Assembly: GCF_001484605.1 (NCBI RefSeq)
Contig: NZ_CP013747.1
Location: 3,720,001 to 3,784,000 of the forward strand
From: Pseudarthrobacter sulfonivorans
Lineage (GTDB): Bacteria > Actinomycetota > Actinomycetes > Actinomycetales > Micrococcaceae
Direction: 5' to 3'
DNA: 64,000 nt
This document shows positions 45,640 through 54,827 of this stretch, piece by piece. Positions within the stretch are counted from its first letter, which is position 1. The number at the start of each line of letters is the position of its first letter. The position numbers and the translations under genes are program-made. The notes under the pieces are model-generated. The model had not been told where the DNA came from. It was given only the letters and a program-made list of their open reading frames with translations, and searched no databases.

Positions 45640-46835
45640 GATACAACCACCCTTCGGTGAAGTTTGTTGTGGGTTGAAGACACCCAAAGCGGGTCGAAGC
45701 GTTCCACGAGCTTCTTAAGGCCTTTTGAGGCCGAGTCTCTGGTAGTGCTCTGCAGCACAGGAACGCCGCGATTAGTTGAGAACGGAAGCGTGCGTGAACG
45801 TGGAATGATGGCATCTATCGGGACGCCGATAGTGGCCTCGACATCCTGCACTGAGAGTCCGCTTTTCCGGTCCGCAAAGTTAAGTACCGTATGCCTGCCT
45901 TGCGGCAGGAGTTGCAGTTCCTTGAGGACACTGAAGGACTTGCGGAGGCCCCGGACGCTTGGCACATCCATCCCACACACCCAGACGCCGTCGGTGGCCA
46001 GCTCGAGAGTGGCCAGGACGTGTTCTCCCAACCCGGGGGCAGTGTCCACGATGACGTACTTGAATTCACCTGCCAGCTGATTGATCAGGCGACTTACATG
46101 GTCCGCCGTTATGTAGTCCGATTCAGCTGGAGTCCGGGGGGCACAGAGTGCGTAGATGCCGGCAGGATGCACGGTGAGGTACGCCTTAAGGACCATGGAG
46201 TCCTGGGCGGCAGTGCCATGTACAGCTTCAGTAATGCAGTGTTCAGGCTCAAGCATGAGCCCAGACGCCACATCACCGAACTGCAGATCCAGATCCACAA
46301 TCACCACGGCCATCGGAGCGACCTTGCCCAACCCGATGGCCAGGTTTGTGGCCACCGTGGTTTTGCCTACTCCTCCCTTGGGGGACATTACTGCGATGAC
46401 GCGCCCCCGCTCCTGCCCCGATTCGGCAGCCGGTGCCATTCCCCTACGCCGACTCGCAGAAGCTAGGCACGCGCGTTCGAGGAGGATGCGGAGGTCGTTA
46501 ACGACGATTTCCGGAGTGACAACGTCTCTGATGCCAGAGTGCATAGCACGAAGCACAAGATCGGGGGTGGGCTCGGCTATCAGAAGGAGGCTGACCTCCG
46601 GGTACTGAAGGTCAAATACTGTTGCGAGCTTCAGCGCGTCGTCTGGCGCAACGCCAGGGCCTAGAATCAGGACCTCCGGCGGTGCCCCGTTGAGCTGCTT
46701 GAAGACGTCATCTGGACCACCCCGCAGGACGTCCGGAGTAAGGGTCTGCAGTTCGCCGTGCAGGGCGCCGGTGATAGCCTGCCGAACGCGGCCCTCAAAA
46801 TCCCGAACCGCTGTGATGGCAACAAAGCGGCTCAT
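45636..46835 (-). CDS. cpaE: CpaE/TadZ-like MinD-family ATPase, locus 2
   Basis: 399 residues. An inactive receiver-like N terminus is followed by SPKGGVGKTT at 151-160, the same positions as in locus 1, then VIVDLDLQFGDVASGLML and YVIVDTAPGLGEHVL. The basic C terminus ([10 protein letters not shown]) is conserved too. Its start codon overlaps the cpaB stop by one base. Confidence 0.92.
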   Translation of the reverse strand: MSRFVAITAVRDFEGRVRQAITGALHGELQTLTPDVLRGGPDDVFKQLNGAPPEVLILGPGVAPDDALKLATVFDLQYPEVSLLLIAEPTPDLVLRAMHSGIRDVVTPEIVVNDLRILLERACLASASRRRGMAPAAESGQERGRVIAVMSPKGGVGKTTVATNLAIGLGKVAPMAVVIVDLDLQFGDVASGLMLEPEHCITEAVHGTAAQDSMVLKAYLTVHPAGIYALCAPRTPAESDYITADHVSRLINQLAGEFKYVIVDTAPGLGEHVLATLELATDGVWVCGMDVPSVRGLRKSFSVLKELQLLPQGRHTVLNFADRKSGLSVQDVEATIGVPIDAIIPRSRTLPFSTNRGVPVLQSTTRDSASKGLKKLVERFDPLWVSSTHNKLHRRVVVS

Positions 46836-47617
46836 TAGTACAGTCCTCCAAAAGTTGTGACCGGGGGGTCACCCTTCGTAGTGGTGTCCGTCTGCTTAGC
46901 AAGCCAGATCGTGCCGAACTCTGCGCCAAAAACCATCTTGGCTGCATCGGCGTCGCTCCTGGCGACGGTGATGAATGCGGACCCGTTTGGCATCGCGATT
47001 CCGCTATCCGTTGTCCCGGAGCCGTCGTTGCTCCCGGACTTCTTGGTGTCGGGTGCCGCTTTCTGCACCGCCGTCACCAGGACGTCATGGAACAGAAGGC
47101 CCGTGGACTGCTTCCAGCCCTTGATCTCGGCTGGAACAGTGGCGTCGGCCGGCATGCCGTCCTCAGACTTGAAGGAGGTGTAGACAGTGACCGTGTCACC
47201 AGCCTCAAGGCGGCCGCCCAGGATGCGCTCAGGGGAAAGGAGGAATGTGACCTCTTCCAGTCCATCCGGAACGGGAACAGTCCCAGGCACGAGTTCTCGA
47301 GGATCGACGAGCCGGGAAGAAAGGAGCTGTTCACCAGGCTCCAAAGCGACGGAGGTTACCTTGCCTGACTGATCGTTGAGACCCTCAAGGGCTCCTTCGG
47401 GAACTGCAGCCTGCGGAATTGCTTCCACTTGGACGAATTTGTTGAGGTCTTCTGCTTTGGTGCCGGCGGGTACCGATTCTTTGATTACCAGCACATTTAC
47501 GGGTTCGAGCCCTTGCGCTGCTCTAGCGTCGGCTCCCTGCACATAAACCACGAGTAGTGCAGTTCCGATGATTGCCAACACTAGTGCCGCAATGCCTCCC
47601 AGTAGGCGTGATTTCAC
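46835..47617 (-). CDS. cpaB: CpaB/RcpC pilus assembly protein, locus 2
   Basis: 260 residues with one N-terminal span and the SAF-like start PVNVLVIKESVPAGTKAEDL, then LEPGEQLLSSRLVDPRELV and PERILGGRLEAGDTVTVY. The same architecture as in locus 1, with a slightly longer hydrophilic insertion near residues 130-200. Probably the periplasm- or wall-side assembly factor. Confidence 0.88.
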   Translation of the reverse strand: MKSRLLGGIAALVLAIIGTALLVVYVQGADARAAQGLEPVNVLVIKESVPAGTKAEDLNKFVQVEAIPQAAVPEGALEGLNDQSGKVTSVALEPGEQLLSSRLVDPRELVPGTVPVPDGLEEVTFLLSPERILGGRLEAGDTVTVYTSFKSEDGMPADATVPAEIKGWKQSTGLLFHDVLVTAVQKAAPDTKKSGSNDGSGTTDSGIAMPNGSAFITVARSDADAAKMVFGAEFGTIWLAKQTDTTTKGDPPVTTFGGLY

Positions 47618-47680
47618 TTCATTTGCTCCTTTTTAGATGAGACTGAATGAGTCCGGAGGAAGCCGGCTCTGTGTGGATCC

Positions 47681-48736
47681 TCAATTGCTTAAGAAGACCC
47701 GCATGGCGCCGTAATTGGGCTGTCCGCCCGTAGACGCGATTCCCTCTTCAATCGAGACGAAGCGGGTGAAATAGCCTTGAATGCCTCGGCAGTTGCCGCC
47801 ATTGCAGTCGGGGGCGAGTGGATCCAGGTCGGTGAGCCCAGGACCACCACCGAACTTGAAACCGGTTACTTGAAAAGCGAGGAAACCAGCCAACTCGTAC
47901 CGAGTCTTCTGACCATTTTTGGTGGCACCGGTGAACACCGGAATGAGGATCGGTGAATCCTTGATCGTGGTCGGCATGTCGTGGCAGACACTCGGCAAGT
48001 CGTTGCCAGGGTTGCTGCCCACTTCGCTGTTGGCGACGTCGATGTCGGTTGAGCAGCCACCGTCGGTGTCCAGCCAACCAAACCCGCCAGGGGCATACCC
48101 GTTTTGCTCGGCGCAGCCTGGAAACGTGGGCACATTCTGGTCGTAGCGGAGGAGGATACGAGTGGGAACAGGATCACCGGTAAAGGTCTTGGTTGAGTTG
48201 AATTCAGAGAGTTGCGTGGGCGACAGGAATTGCTTGAATACACACTCGCTAATTGTCCAGGGCAACGTGCTGGCTTCCGAAGGGGTGCCCCAACTCGCTT
48301 CACCTGCGGCATGTATGACTGCCGAGTCATGGCCCAAGACCCGCGCGAAGAACAACGTGAAGCTGTCGTCTGTCGAACCTGCCTCCTGTGCATTTGTTTC
48401 AACACGCACGGAATTGGCAGTGGGCTGGGTCACGGAGAAGGTCCCGCTGGAGTTGTCGTTGGCATTACCATCGGCGAGGCGGTTGTCTTCGTCGGCCATC
48501 GCGGTGGCGCAGTTGATACCCTTGGCACATTCGCCGGCGATGGCAAGGGCGGTAGCGTCCGCGCCGTTTTGAAGCTGTGCCTTCTCCGCGTACATAGCTC
48601 CCACATCGACTGCAAGAGCTGTGAAGCCCAGTAACGCCACAAGCACGAAGGCCACGATCACTGAACTTGCGCCGCGCTCACCGTCCATGTACTCCTTGGG
48701 TCGCAAGTTTCTGGCCATTATTGCTAGCCGCCGCAT
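47681..48736 (-). CDS. tadG: TadG-like pseudopilin-type protein, locus 2
   Basis: 351 residues (or 345 from ATG 48718). DGERGASSVIVAFVLVALLGFTALAVDVG is the helix signature, followed by AEKAQLQNGADATALA. The mature domain is cysteine-bearing and Asp/Asn/Gly-rich, longer than the locus 1 protein. It overlaps tadE by 13 bases as in locus 1, a preserved junction. Confidence 0.85.
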   Translation of the reverse strand: MRRLAIMARNLRPKEYMDGERGASSVIVAFVLVALLGFTALAVDVGAMYAEKAQLQNGADATALAIAGECAKGINCATAMADEDNRLADGNANDNSSGTFSVTQPTANSVRVETNAQEAGSTDDSFTLFFARVLGHDSAVIHAAGEASWGTPSEASTLPWTISECVFKQFLSPTQLSEFNSTKTFTGDPVPTRILLRYDQNVPTFPGCAEQNGYAPGGFGWLDTDGGCSTDIDVANSEVGSNPGNDLPSVCHDMPTTIKDSPILIPVFTGATKNGQKTRYELAGFLAFQVTGFKFGGGPGLTDLDPLAPDCNGGNCRGIQGYFTRFVSIEEGIASTGGQPNYGAMRVFLSN

Positions 48737-49140
48737 CTCATCACTCCTACGCCTTCAAGGGCCATTGGGAATATGCCTGGAGAGCCAAAGAACCCGGCAT
48801 CTAGAAATCCGGACAAGGATCCTAGAGTGACGTTGGTAGTGACTGTGACGTTCTCGCCGGACGCACAGCTGCCGGCGTCGTCGTCGACCAGGATCTCCAA
48901 GTTGCTGAGGGACGGTGCTGCTGCTAATGCGACAGTCGCTACATCACCATCGGCGAAATCCGAATCGCTATGGTGAATTGCGGCGAAGCGCGCACCCTCG
49001 CGTGCGGCTTGCGTCAATGAGTTTTGGACGTTAAATACCCGGCCGAACTCCATGGTGCCGATAAGAATCAAAAGCAGTAGAGGGAGGACAATTGCCATCT
49101 CAACGGCTACCGCACCGCGCTCTTTATGTGCTGTCTTCAA
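48724..49140 (-). CDS. tadE: TadE-like minor pseudopilin, locus 2
   Basis: 138 residues from TTG 49140, chosen because the conserved KERGAVAVEMAIVLPLLLLILIG follows within nine residues and the upstream 68 codons look noncoding. The mature part has FNVQNSLTQAAREGARFAA and one cysteine pair (GSCASG and RCGG). The start is not certain, since no strong ribosome site precedes it. Confidence 0.82.
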   Translation of the reverse strand: MKTAHKERGAVAVEMAIVLPLLLLILIGTMEFGRVFNVQNSLTQAAREGARFAAIHHSDSDFADGDVATVALAAAPSLSNLEILVDDDAGSCASGENVTVTTNVTLGSLSGFLDAGFFGSPGIFPMALEGVGVMRCGG

Positions 49141-49205
49141 GACGGTATCCCCAGACTTGAGTTCAATAGTCAGTTGGCCCAATCTGGGCCGGTGTAGAGC
49201 TTGTA

Positions 49206-49231
49206 CTGGTGGCGGCGTCACCCGCCACCAG
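49206..49231 (-). other. Hairpin between flp and tadE, locus 2
   Basis: CTGGTGGCGG (49206-49215) pairs with CCGCCACCAG (49222-49231) around CGTCAC. It is equivalent in place and core sequence to the hairpin at 41748-41775. Confidence 0.6.
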
Positions 49232-49252
49232 AGCAAACAATCGAATGGTGAG

Positions 49253-49444
49253 TTACAGCGAGGTGTTGACCGCGACAAACAGGTCGTTGATACCGATGCC
49301 AAGAGCCGCGGCGCCGACTGCGACGATGACGGCAATGAGAGCAACCATCAGGCCGTACTCCACCATCGTTGCTCCCTTTTCGGAGGCGAGGCGCTCCTTG
49401 ATGCCGGCGATGAAAGCAGTCATTGAGACCATGAGAGAAGTCAT
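49253..49444 (-). CDS. flp: Flp-type pilin, locus 2
   Basis: 63 residues from ATG 49444, six bases after AAGGAA. SEKGATMVEYGLMVALIAVIVAVGAAAL is the Flp signature (processing Gly, Glu at +5). It ends soon after the helix with DLFVAVNTSL and has no cysteines, unlike the locus 1 pilin. Size is typical for Flp/Fap pilins. Confidence 0.88.
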   Translation of the reverse strand: MTSLMVSMTAFIAGIKERLASEKGATMVEYGLMVALIAVIVAVGAAALGIGINDLFVAVNTSL

Positions 49445-49513
49445 TTTAGGTTCCTTAATTCGATGAAATTGATTGGATATTACTTTCAACGAATTTCCAG
49501 CTGCCCCCATGAT

Positions 49514-49538
49514 TCTTAGCGGCTGGACTTCGCTAAGA
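49514..49538 (-). other. Hairpin in the flp leader, locus 2
   Basis: TCTTAGCG (49514-49521) pairs with CGCTAAGA (49531-49538) around a 9-base loop, about 70 bases upstream of the flp start. It could act in mRNA stability or as a binding site. Confidence 0.4.
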
Positions 49539-49578
49539 AGAGATTGTCATTTGCGGTTCTAGGCAACAATGCGTAGTA

Positions 49579-49638
49579 GTACTCGACTTTTTCAGGGGCC
49601 TCTTTAAGTGCGTACTCGGAACCTATGTGCGAGTACTC
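49579..49638. promoter_or_regulatory. Three phased GTACTC motifs upstream of flp, locus 2
   Basis: GTACTC occurs at 49579, 49612 and 49633, so spacings are 33 and 21 bases, close to three and two helical turns. The third is part of GAGTACTC, an 8-bp palindrome. Such phasing suggests a regulator binding one DNA face. Confidence 0.4.
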
Positions 49639-49722
49639 AGATAGTTGGACGCATCCATGCGCGGCTACTCGGATTACTGCTGCGCGGGCAGCCTAGGATT
49701 GCGGTTGTGTCCGATCCCAGGA

Positions 49723-50388
49723 CTAGGAAAACAAAAGCCCTATGCCTACGGCGGTGCCGATCATCGACGGCCCATGAGCCACGTCTGATGTACGTTCTTT
49801 GCGGTTTCGTGCCACCACAAAGACGGTAACAAGGCCGTTCAGAATGAACCCCAGCAGTCCGCCGTAAAAGAGCTGCGTCCAACCTAGGTACCCCAAGTAG
49901 AGGCCCACTGGAGCGGCGAGCTTAACGTCGCCCATTCCCAGGCCCGCTGGCGAAATTAACGCCAGAATCAGGTAGATGACGAAGAGAATTACAGCGCCGG
50001 CCAATGCGCGAACGAGGTTAGCCCACGGTTCTCCGCCAAAGGTGGCTCCTAAGAGGCACAAGAGCCCCCCTACTAATAGGGAAAGGACCACAGGGTTCGG
50101 CAATAGATGTAGTGCGACATCAATTCTGGCCAGCTGAACGCCAAGAACGCTGAGGAGGATGAATGCCGGCAGTGCCGCGTCGGAGCCGACTCGGAATGCG
50201 AAGGCTGCACAAAGGACAGCGGTGATCACCGCCGTCGTGATCCTCGCTCGCATGCCAGGCATCGGGCCGACGCGGGGGAGCATCTTGGCAATGAGCAGCT
50301 CGGCCAACGGTGAGAGGATGAGTCCCAAGAGACCGATGACGGCCACGAACAGCGGTCCGGCTGAGCCAGCGTCGCCCCAAGAAGTCAC
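49723..50388 (-). CDS. tadV: Prepilin peptidase (A24, TadV/CpaA type)
   Basis: 221 residues with about seven spans. The aspartyl protease pair is visible: Asp90 in LARIDVALHLLPNP and Asp154 in AGLGMGDVKLAAPVG (the GxGD motif). No methylase domain is present, as in short TadV enzymes. It is the only prepilin peptidase seen and presumably processes the pilins and pseudopilins of both Tad loci. It lies upstream of flp of locus 2 on the same strand, with about 280 bases between. Confidence 0.88.
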   Translation of the reverse strand: MTSWGDAGSAGPLFVAVIGLLGLILSPLAELLIAKMLPRVGPMPGMRARITTAVITAVLCAAFAFRVGSDAALPAFILLSVLGVQLARIDVALHLLPNPVVLSLLVGGLLCLLGATFGGEPWANLVRALAGAVILFVIYLILALISPAGLGMGDVKLAAPVGLYLGYLGWTQLFYGGLLGFILNGLVTVFVVARNRKERTSDVAHGPSMIGTAVGIGLLFS

Positions 50389-50448
50389 TGCATCCCCTGC
50401 TTACGTTCGGGCCGGCGGATTAAATGATGAGCGGCCGGCTACCCCATT

Positions 50449-50478
50449 TTGACCCTGAGGCCCGATTCAAGCTAACAT
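50449..50478 (+). promoter_or_regulatory. Promoter of rplM-rpsI
   Basis: TTGACC (50449-50454) and TAACAT (50473-50478) are 18 bases apart. The leader to rplM would be about 200 bases, long enough for a ribosomal leader structure, though none was recognised. The rest of the 298-base gap (50389-50686) holds nothing else obvious. Confidence 0.7.
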
Positions 50479-50686
50479 TGGTAGTCGTTGTGCGTGTCCT
50501 TTCTCGATGATGCGTGCCCGCTTGAGAATCCGGTTGCAGGATAACTACTCAACGTGCACATTCGGGACCTCAGGATGACTGGTTACATGGAGCCCTCACC
50601 TCTGTTCCGGTAGCGCATAGATAGTAGGTGCACACGCTTGAGTGACACCTAAACAAGAACGCCAGAACAAGAACGAGGCAAAAACC

Positions 50687-51130
50687 GTGCGTACGTACAC
50701 CCCGAAGCCCGGCGATATCAACCGCCAGTGGCACGTCATTGACGCCACAGACGTTGTCCTTGGTCGTCTCGCGAGCCAGACCGCAATCCTGCTGCGCGGC
50801 AAGCACAAGGCCACCTTTGCGTCCCACATGGACATGGGCGACTTCGTCATCATCATCAACGCTGAGAAGGTAGCCCTGACCGGCGCCAAGCTGGAGCAGA
50901 AGCGCGCATACCGCCACTCCGGTTACCCGGGCGGCCTGACCTCCGTCAACTACGCGGAACTCCTGGAGTCCAACCCGGTCCGCGCCGTTGAGAAGGCCAT
51001 CAAAGGCATGCTCCCCAAGAACTCCCTCGCTGCACAGCAGTTGGGCAAGCTGAAGGTGTACCGCGGTGCAGAGCACCCGCACGCCGCACAGCAGCCCAAG
51101 ACGTTCGAAATTTCCCAGGTCGCCCAGTAG
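50687..51130 (+). CDS. rplM: 50S ribosomal protein L13
   Basis: 147 residues from GTG 50687; the start [20 protein letters not shown] matches the family, so the upstream ATG at 50642 is not used. Landmarks are [21 protein letters not shown] and [24 protein letters not shown]13 is an early 50S assembly protein. Confidence 0.98.
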   Translation: MRTYTPKPGDINRQWHVIDATDVVLGRLASQTAILLRGKHKATFASHMDMGDFVIIINAEKVALTGAKLEQKRAYRHSGYPGGLTSVNYAELLESNPVRAVEKAIKGMLPKNSLAAQQLGKLKVYRGAEHPHAAQQPKTFEISQVAQ

Positions 51131-51168
51131 TCCTGGCCACCAAACAACTTATCTATACAAGGAGAATC

Positions 51169-51675
51169 GTGGCTCAGAACGAAGAGACCACCGAGGCCGT
51201 TGTGGCTGAGGAAAACCCGACCAGCTACACCTCGGAGAGCGGTCCTGCGGAAGCAGAAGCGCCGAAGAAGGAACGCCCGGCACTGACCGTTGCCGGCGCC
51301 GCAGTTGGCCGTCGCAAGGAAGCTGTTGCCCGCGTGCGCATCGTGCCCGGCACCGGCAAGTGGACCATCAACGGCCGCGCGCTGGACAACTACTTCCCGA
51401 ACAAGCTGCACCAGCAGGACGTCAACGAGCCCTTCAAGATCCTCGATCTTGACGGCGCATACGACGTCATTGCCCGCATCCACGGTGGCGGCATCTCCGG
51501 CCAGGCCGGTGCCCTGCGCCTCGGCATTGCCCGTTCACTGAACGAGATCGACACCGAGAACAACCGCGCCACCCTGAAGAAGGCCGGTTACCTTCGCCGT
51601 GACGCACGCGTCATCGAGCGTAAGAAGGCCGGTCTCAAGAAGGCCCGTAAGGCTCAGCAGTACTCCAAGCGCTAA
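51169..51675 (+). CDS. rpsI: 30S ribosomal protein S9
   Basis: 168 residues from GTG 51169 after AAGGAGAA. An acidic extension of about 40 residues precedes [20 protein letters not shown]. The C-terminal tail [26 protein letters not shown], whose last residues reach the P-site tRNA, is intact. A terminator follows. Confidence 0.98.
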   Translation: MAQNEETTEAVVAEENPTSYTSESGPAEAEAPKKERPALTVAGAAVGRRKEAVARVRIVPGTGKWTINGRALDNYFPNKLHQQDVNEPFKILDLDGAYDVIARIHGGGISGQAGALRLGIARSLNEIDTENNRATLKKAGYLRRDARVIERKKAGLKKARKAQQYSKR

Positions 51676-51691
51676 ACCCGCTTACAGAGGA

Positions 51692-51724
51692 GCCCGTCCC
51701 GCCATTGGCGGGGCGGGCCTTTTG
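51692..51724 (+). terminator. Intrinsic terminator after rpsI
   Basis: GCCCGTCCCGCC pairs with GGCGGGGCGGGC around a short ATT loop and runs into TTTT at 51721. It ends the rplM-rpsI unit. Confidence 0.88.
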
Positions 51725-51865
51725 TCGTGTTGGACCGGTGCGGCATCTGCTTGAGGTGTGAGTCCTCCGGGGAGACGGAGGCAAAGCCCGGAGCCAAGGG
51801 GAAACGGAGTCGCATTTTGGCTGGATACGCTGTCCGGCGGCGGACGCTCCGGTATGGTATGTCGC

Positions 51866-53296
51866 ATGGGGGACGCAAGAAGTGAAGTTGTTGGACAAAG
51901 CAGCCATTCTGCCTCTCACGTTGGTGAGAAGATGCAGGTGAAGTCTTGGATTCTTGCATGGTTGGCATTTCTCCCGTTTGTCTTGATTCGGGCCGAAAAC
52001 CTAGCTGAGTCCGATACGTTTTGGCAGGTCCGCACCGGCATCCTCACGATCGCGCATGCGCGAATTCCCTCAGCTGATCCGTTCTCGTGGACTGTCGGCG
52101 GGGAACCATGGACGCTAAACTCTTGGGGCTTCAACGTTGTCCTGGGTTTGTCCTACCAAGCCGCTGGTTTAGTGGGCGTTGCTCTCGCCTCTGCATGCCT
52201 CGTCGCCGTTATTGGCGGATTGGTGCTACTTCTGGCCCGGCAACTGGGAGCGTCGCCGGTAGTGTCCGCATGTGTGCTTCTGATCGGAACTCCATTGTTG
52301 ACATTATACTTGTCGGCGCGACCCCAGCTCATAGACTACATTGCCGTCCTAGCACTAGTGATGCTCCTACGGTGGCTAATAGAGGTGCGTCAGCCGGCTT
52401 GGCCGCTCCTGGCCATCGCCGTCTTGACCATAGTGTGGGTCAACCTTCATGCAGCTGCATTACTAGGCGTGGCCATTACAGGTGTCAGTATCCTTTTGGT
52501 CTGTTTAAAGCGAAGTACGCGCAGGCGTTCCGGCTGGTTTCTGGCTGCCCTGCTAATAACAATGCTCTGTTCACTGGTAAACCCCTATGGCGCCGGGTTG
52601 CTCGCTCAAACGCTGCAAGTAAAGAGCGAATCGACCGTCATTACCGAATGGCAGCCTTTCAACCCGGCTGACCCGCTGCAGCTAGTTATGTTCGCCCTTG
52701 GTCTTCTTGGCCTTGTCGTTGCGGCACGGCGTGGAGACGCGGTTTTCACCGCCGCCATATTTGTCGCGGCATGCGGATCTGTGGCTGCGATGCGTGTCCT
52801 TCCCATCTTCCTTTTATTAGCGTTACCGGTTCTGGCGTCCTTTGCCTCCCATGAGGCGGTTATGCTCTACTTTGCCAGTCGCCGCAGAATGCTGACCCAA
52901 GGTGCCACTGCCGTCGTCGTGATCGCGGTGGGGGTGGCAGTTTTCAATCTCCCTTTCCTCGGCCGTCCAGATCCGACGCATTTCCCAAGCGCATCCATCA
53001 AAGCCATTCCGCCTGGATGCAAGCTGTTCAACGCGTACCGGTTCGGCGGATTAGTGATCTTGGAGAGGCCTGATGTGCTGGTGTCTGTTGATTCACGAAA
53101 CGACCTCTATGGTGCAGAGCGGGTCACACAATCCTTGCGGGTGCTCGACGGTCAAGTCGATCTGGACGAAGGGCTGGCCGGTGCAGACTGCGTCCTAGTG
53201 CCTCCGACGAGCGGACTGGCCGGCCGGTTACGGACAAGCGCGGATTGGAATCTCAAGTCGGCCGAAACTACGGCAGAATTGTTCATCCGCCGCTGA
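51866..53296 (+). CDS. Polytopic membrane protein, GT-C glycosyltransferase-like
   Basis: 476 residues from ATG 51866; ATG 51932, after GGTGAGAAG, is an equally good start. Residues after [19 protein letters not shown] contain [15 protein letters not shown] and [18 protein letters not shown], then about ten spans. It ends with a soluble part holding [19 protein letters not shown] and [10 protein letters not shown]. This arrangement recalls actinobacterial integral membrane proteins related to GT-C mannosyltransferases, but no catalytic claim is made. Its base composition is clearly lower in GC than its neighbours, and it separates rpsI from glmM. Product role is unknown. Confidence 0.75.
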   Translation: MGDARSEVVGQSSHSASHVGEKMQVKSWILAWLAFLPFVLIRAENLAESDTFWQVRTGILTIAHARIPSADPFSWTVGGEPWTLNSWGFNVVLGLSYQAAGLVGVALASACLVAVIGGLVLLLARQLGASPVVSACVLLIGTPLLTLYLSARPQLIDYIAVLALVMLLRWLIEVRQPAWPLLAIAVLTIVWVNLHAAALLGVAITGVSILLVCLKRSTRRRSGWFLAALLITMLCSLVNPYGAGLLAQTLQVKSESTVITEWQPFNPADPLQLVMFALGLLGLVVAARRGDAVFTAAIFVAACGSVAAMRVLPIFLLLALPVLASFASHEAVMLYFASRRRMLTQGATAVVVIAVGVAVFNLPFLGRPDPTHFPSASIKAIPPGCKLFNAYRFGGLVILERPDVLVSVDSRNDLYGAERVTQSLRVLDGQVDLDEGLAGADCVLVPPTSGLAGRLRTSADWNLKSAETTAELFIRR

Positions 53297-53387
53297 ATCC
53301 CCGGAGCCTGCATGCCAAGACGTCAGCGGACAAGGCATCAGCAATAGTCCTTCAGGCTCGAAAATCGGCTGTGTCCGGTAGATCGAC

Positions 53388-53393
53388 TAAACT
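53388..53393 (+). promoter_or_regulatory. Candidate -10 box for a leaderless glmM mRNA
   Basis: TAAACT is followed by exactly seven bases (TGACCCG) and then ATG 53401. No ribosome binding site precedes this ATG, which supports a transcript starting at the A of the start codon. Confidence 0.5.
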
Positions 53394-53400
53394 TGACCCG

Positions 53401-54762
53401 ATGTCTAGATTATTTGGAACAGATGGTGTCCGGGGCCTGGCTAACGGCCTGTTGACTGCCGAGCTGGCGATGAACCTCGCCCAGGCGGCCGCCGTCGTGC
53501 TTGGTCATGACCGCAATACCAGTGGCACCCGGCCCCGCGCCGTTGTGGCACGCGACCCGCGCGCCAGCGGGGAGTTCATCGCCGCCGCCGTTGAGGCTGG
53601 GCTCTCGAGCTCCGGTATTGATGTCTACGACGCCGGTGTACTCCCGACGCCGGCCGCGGCCTACCTCGTGGCAGACCTTGACGCCGACTTCGGCGTCATG
53701 ATCTCGGCGTCGCACAATCCTGCACCGGACAACGGGATCAAGTTCTTCGCCCGCGGTGGCCAGAAGCTTCCTGATGACGTGGAGAACGCCATCGAGGAGC
53801 AGATGGGCAAGGAGCCGCAGCGGCCTGTCGGCAGCGATGTTGGACGGATCCAGCGCTTCTCCGATGCCGAGGACCGCTACATCGTCCACCTCCTGCAGAC
53901 GCTCCCGCACCGGCTCGACGGCCTGAAGGTTGTGCTGGACTGCGCGCACGGGGCCGCCAGCGGCTGCTCACCCCAGGTCTTCAAGGACGCCGGCGCCGAC
54001 GTCATCGTCATTGGCGCGGAACCGGACGGCCACAACATCAATGACGGCGTGGGCTCCACCCATCTCGGTCCGCTCAAAGCCGCCGTGCTGAAGCACGGAG
54101 CCGACCTCGGCATCGCCCACGACGGCGACGCCGACCGCTGCCTCGCCGTAGACCACGAAGGCACAGCGGTGGACGGTGACCAGATCATGGCGATCCTGGC
54201 CGTCGCCCTCAAAGCCTCAGGCAAGCTCATTGACGACGTCCTGGTGGCCACCGTGATGAGCAACCTCGGTCTCAAGATCGCCCTGCGCCAAGCAGGCATC
54301 ACGATCCGCGAAACAGGTGTCGGGGACCGCTACGTCCTTGAGGAGATGCGCGACGGCGGATACAACCTCGGCGGCGAGCAGTCCGGCCACGTGATCTTCG
54401 CTGACTACGCCACCACAGGCGACGGCGTCCTCACCGGGCTCCAGATTGCCGCGCAGGTCGCCCTGACGGGCCGGCCGCTCAAGCAGCTCGCCACTGTGAT
54501 GACCAAGCTCCCGCAGGTACTCATCAACGTCAAGGGCGTTGACCGCACCCGCGTGGGTAGTTCCGACGCGCTGGCGCAGGCCGTGGTCCTGGCCGAAGCC
54601 GAGCTGGGCGATACCGGACGTGTCCTGCTCCGCCCCTCAGGCACCGAGCCCGTAGTGCGGGTCATGGTGGAAGCAGGGGATGAGGCAACAGCCCACTCCA
54701 TCGCTGAACGCCTGGCCCAGGTTGTCCGCACCGAGCTCGCGCTCGAACTGGTCACCGACTGA
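53401..54762 (+). CDS. glmM: Phosphoglucosamine mutase
   Basis: 453 residues. It converts glucosamine-6-phosphate to glucosamine-1-phosphate for UDP-GlcNAc and peptidoglycan. The start [15 protein letters not shown] is diagnostic. The phosphoserine loop is [16 protein letters not shown] with Ser104, the metal loop is HDGDADRC, the sugar loop GGEQSGH, and the phosphate loop [12 protein letters not shown]. It works in sequence with GlmS, encoded 2.5 kb downstream. Confidence 0.97.
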   Translation: MSRLFGTDGVRGLANGLLTAELAMNLAQAAAVVLGHDRNTSGTRPRAVVARDPRASGEFIAAAVEAGLSSSGIDVYDAGVLPTPAAAYLVADLDADFGVMISASHNPAPDNGIKFFARGGQKLPDDVENAIEEQMGKEPQRPVGSDVGRIQRFSDAEDRYIVHLLQTLPHRLDGLKVVLDCAHGAASGCSPQVFKDAGADVIVIGAEPDGHNINDGVGSTHLGPLKAAVLKHGADLGIAHDGDADRCLAVDHEGTAVDGDQIMAILAVALKASGKLIDDVLVATVMSNLGLKIALRQAGITIRETGVGDRYVLEEMRDGGYNLGGEQSGHVIFADYATTGDGVLTGLQIAAQVALTGRPLKQLATVMTKLPQVLINVKGVDRTRVGSSDALAQAVVLAEAELGDTGRVLLRPSGTEPVVRVMVEAGDEATAHSIAERLAQVVRTELALELVTD

Positions 54763-54776
54763 TCCACGACACAAAC

Positions 54777-54814
54777 AAGTGTGGCCCGCCTCCGTCAGGA
54801 AGCGGGCCACACTT
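54777..54814. terminator. Bidirectional terminator between glmM and mscL
   Basis: AAGTGTGGCCCGC (54777-54789) pairs perfectly with GCGGGCCACACTT (54802-54814). It lies between convergent genes and could stop both, although T runs are short. Confidence 0.7.
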
Positions 54815-54827
54815 GGTTGCCGTGAAG

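Noticed and set aside
49141..49344. Upstream extension of tadE in locus 2
   Set aside because: It overlaps the flp stop region and the hairpin and has no TadE similarity; a TTG start at 49140 fits the family.
34986..50388. Tandem Tad loci as an assembly duplication
   Set aside because: The copies differ throughout at nucleotide level, in pilin sequence and in the N termini of TadA, so they are real diverged loci.
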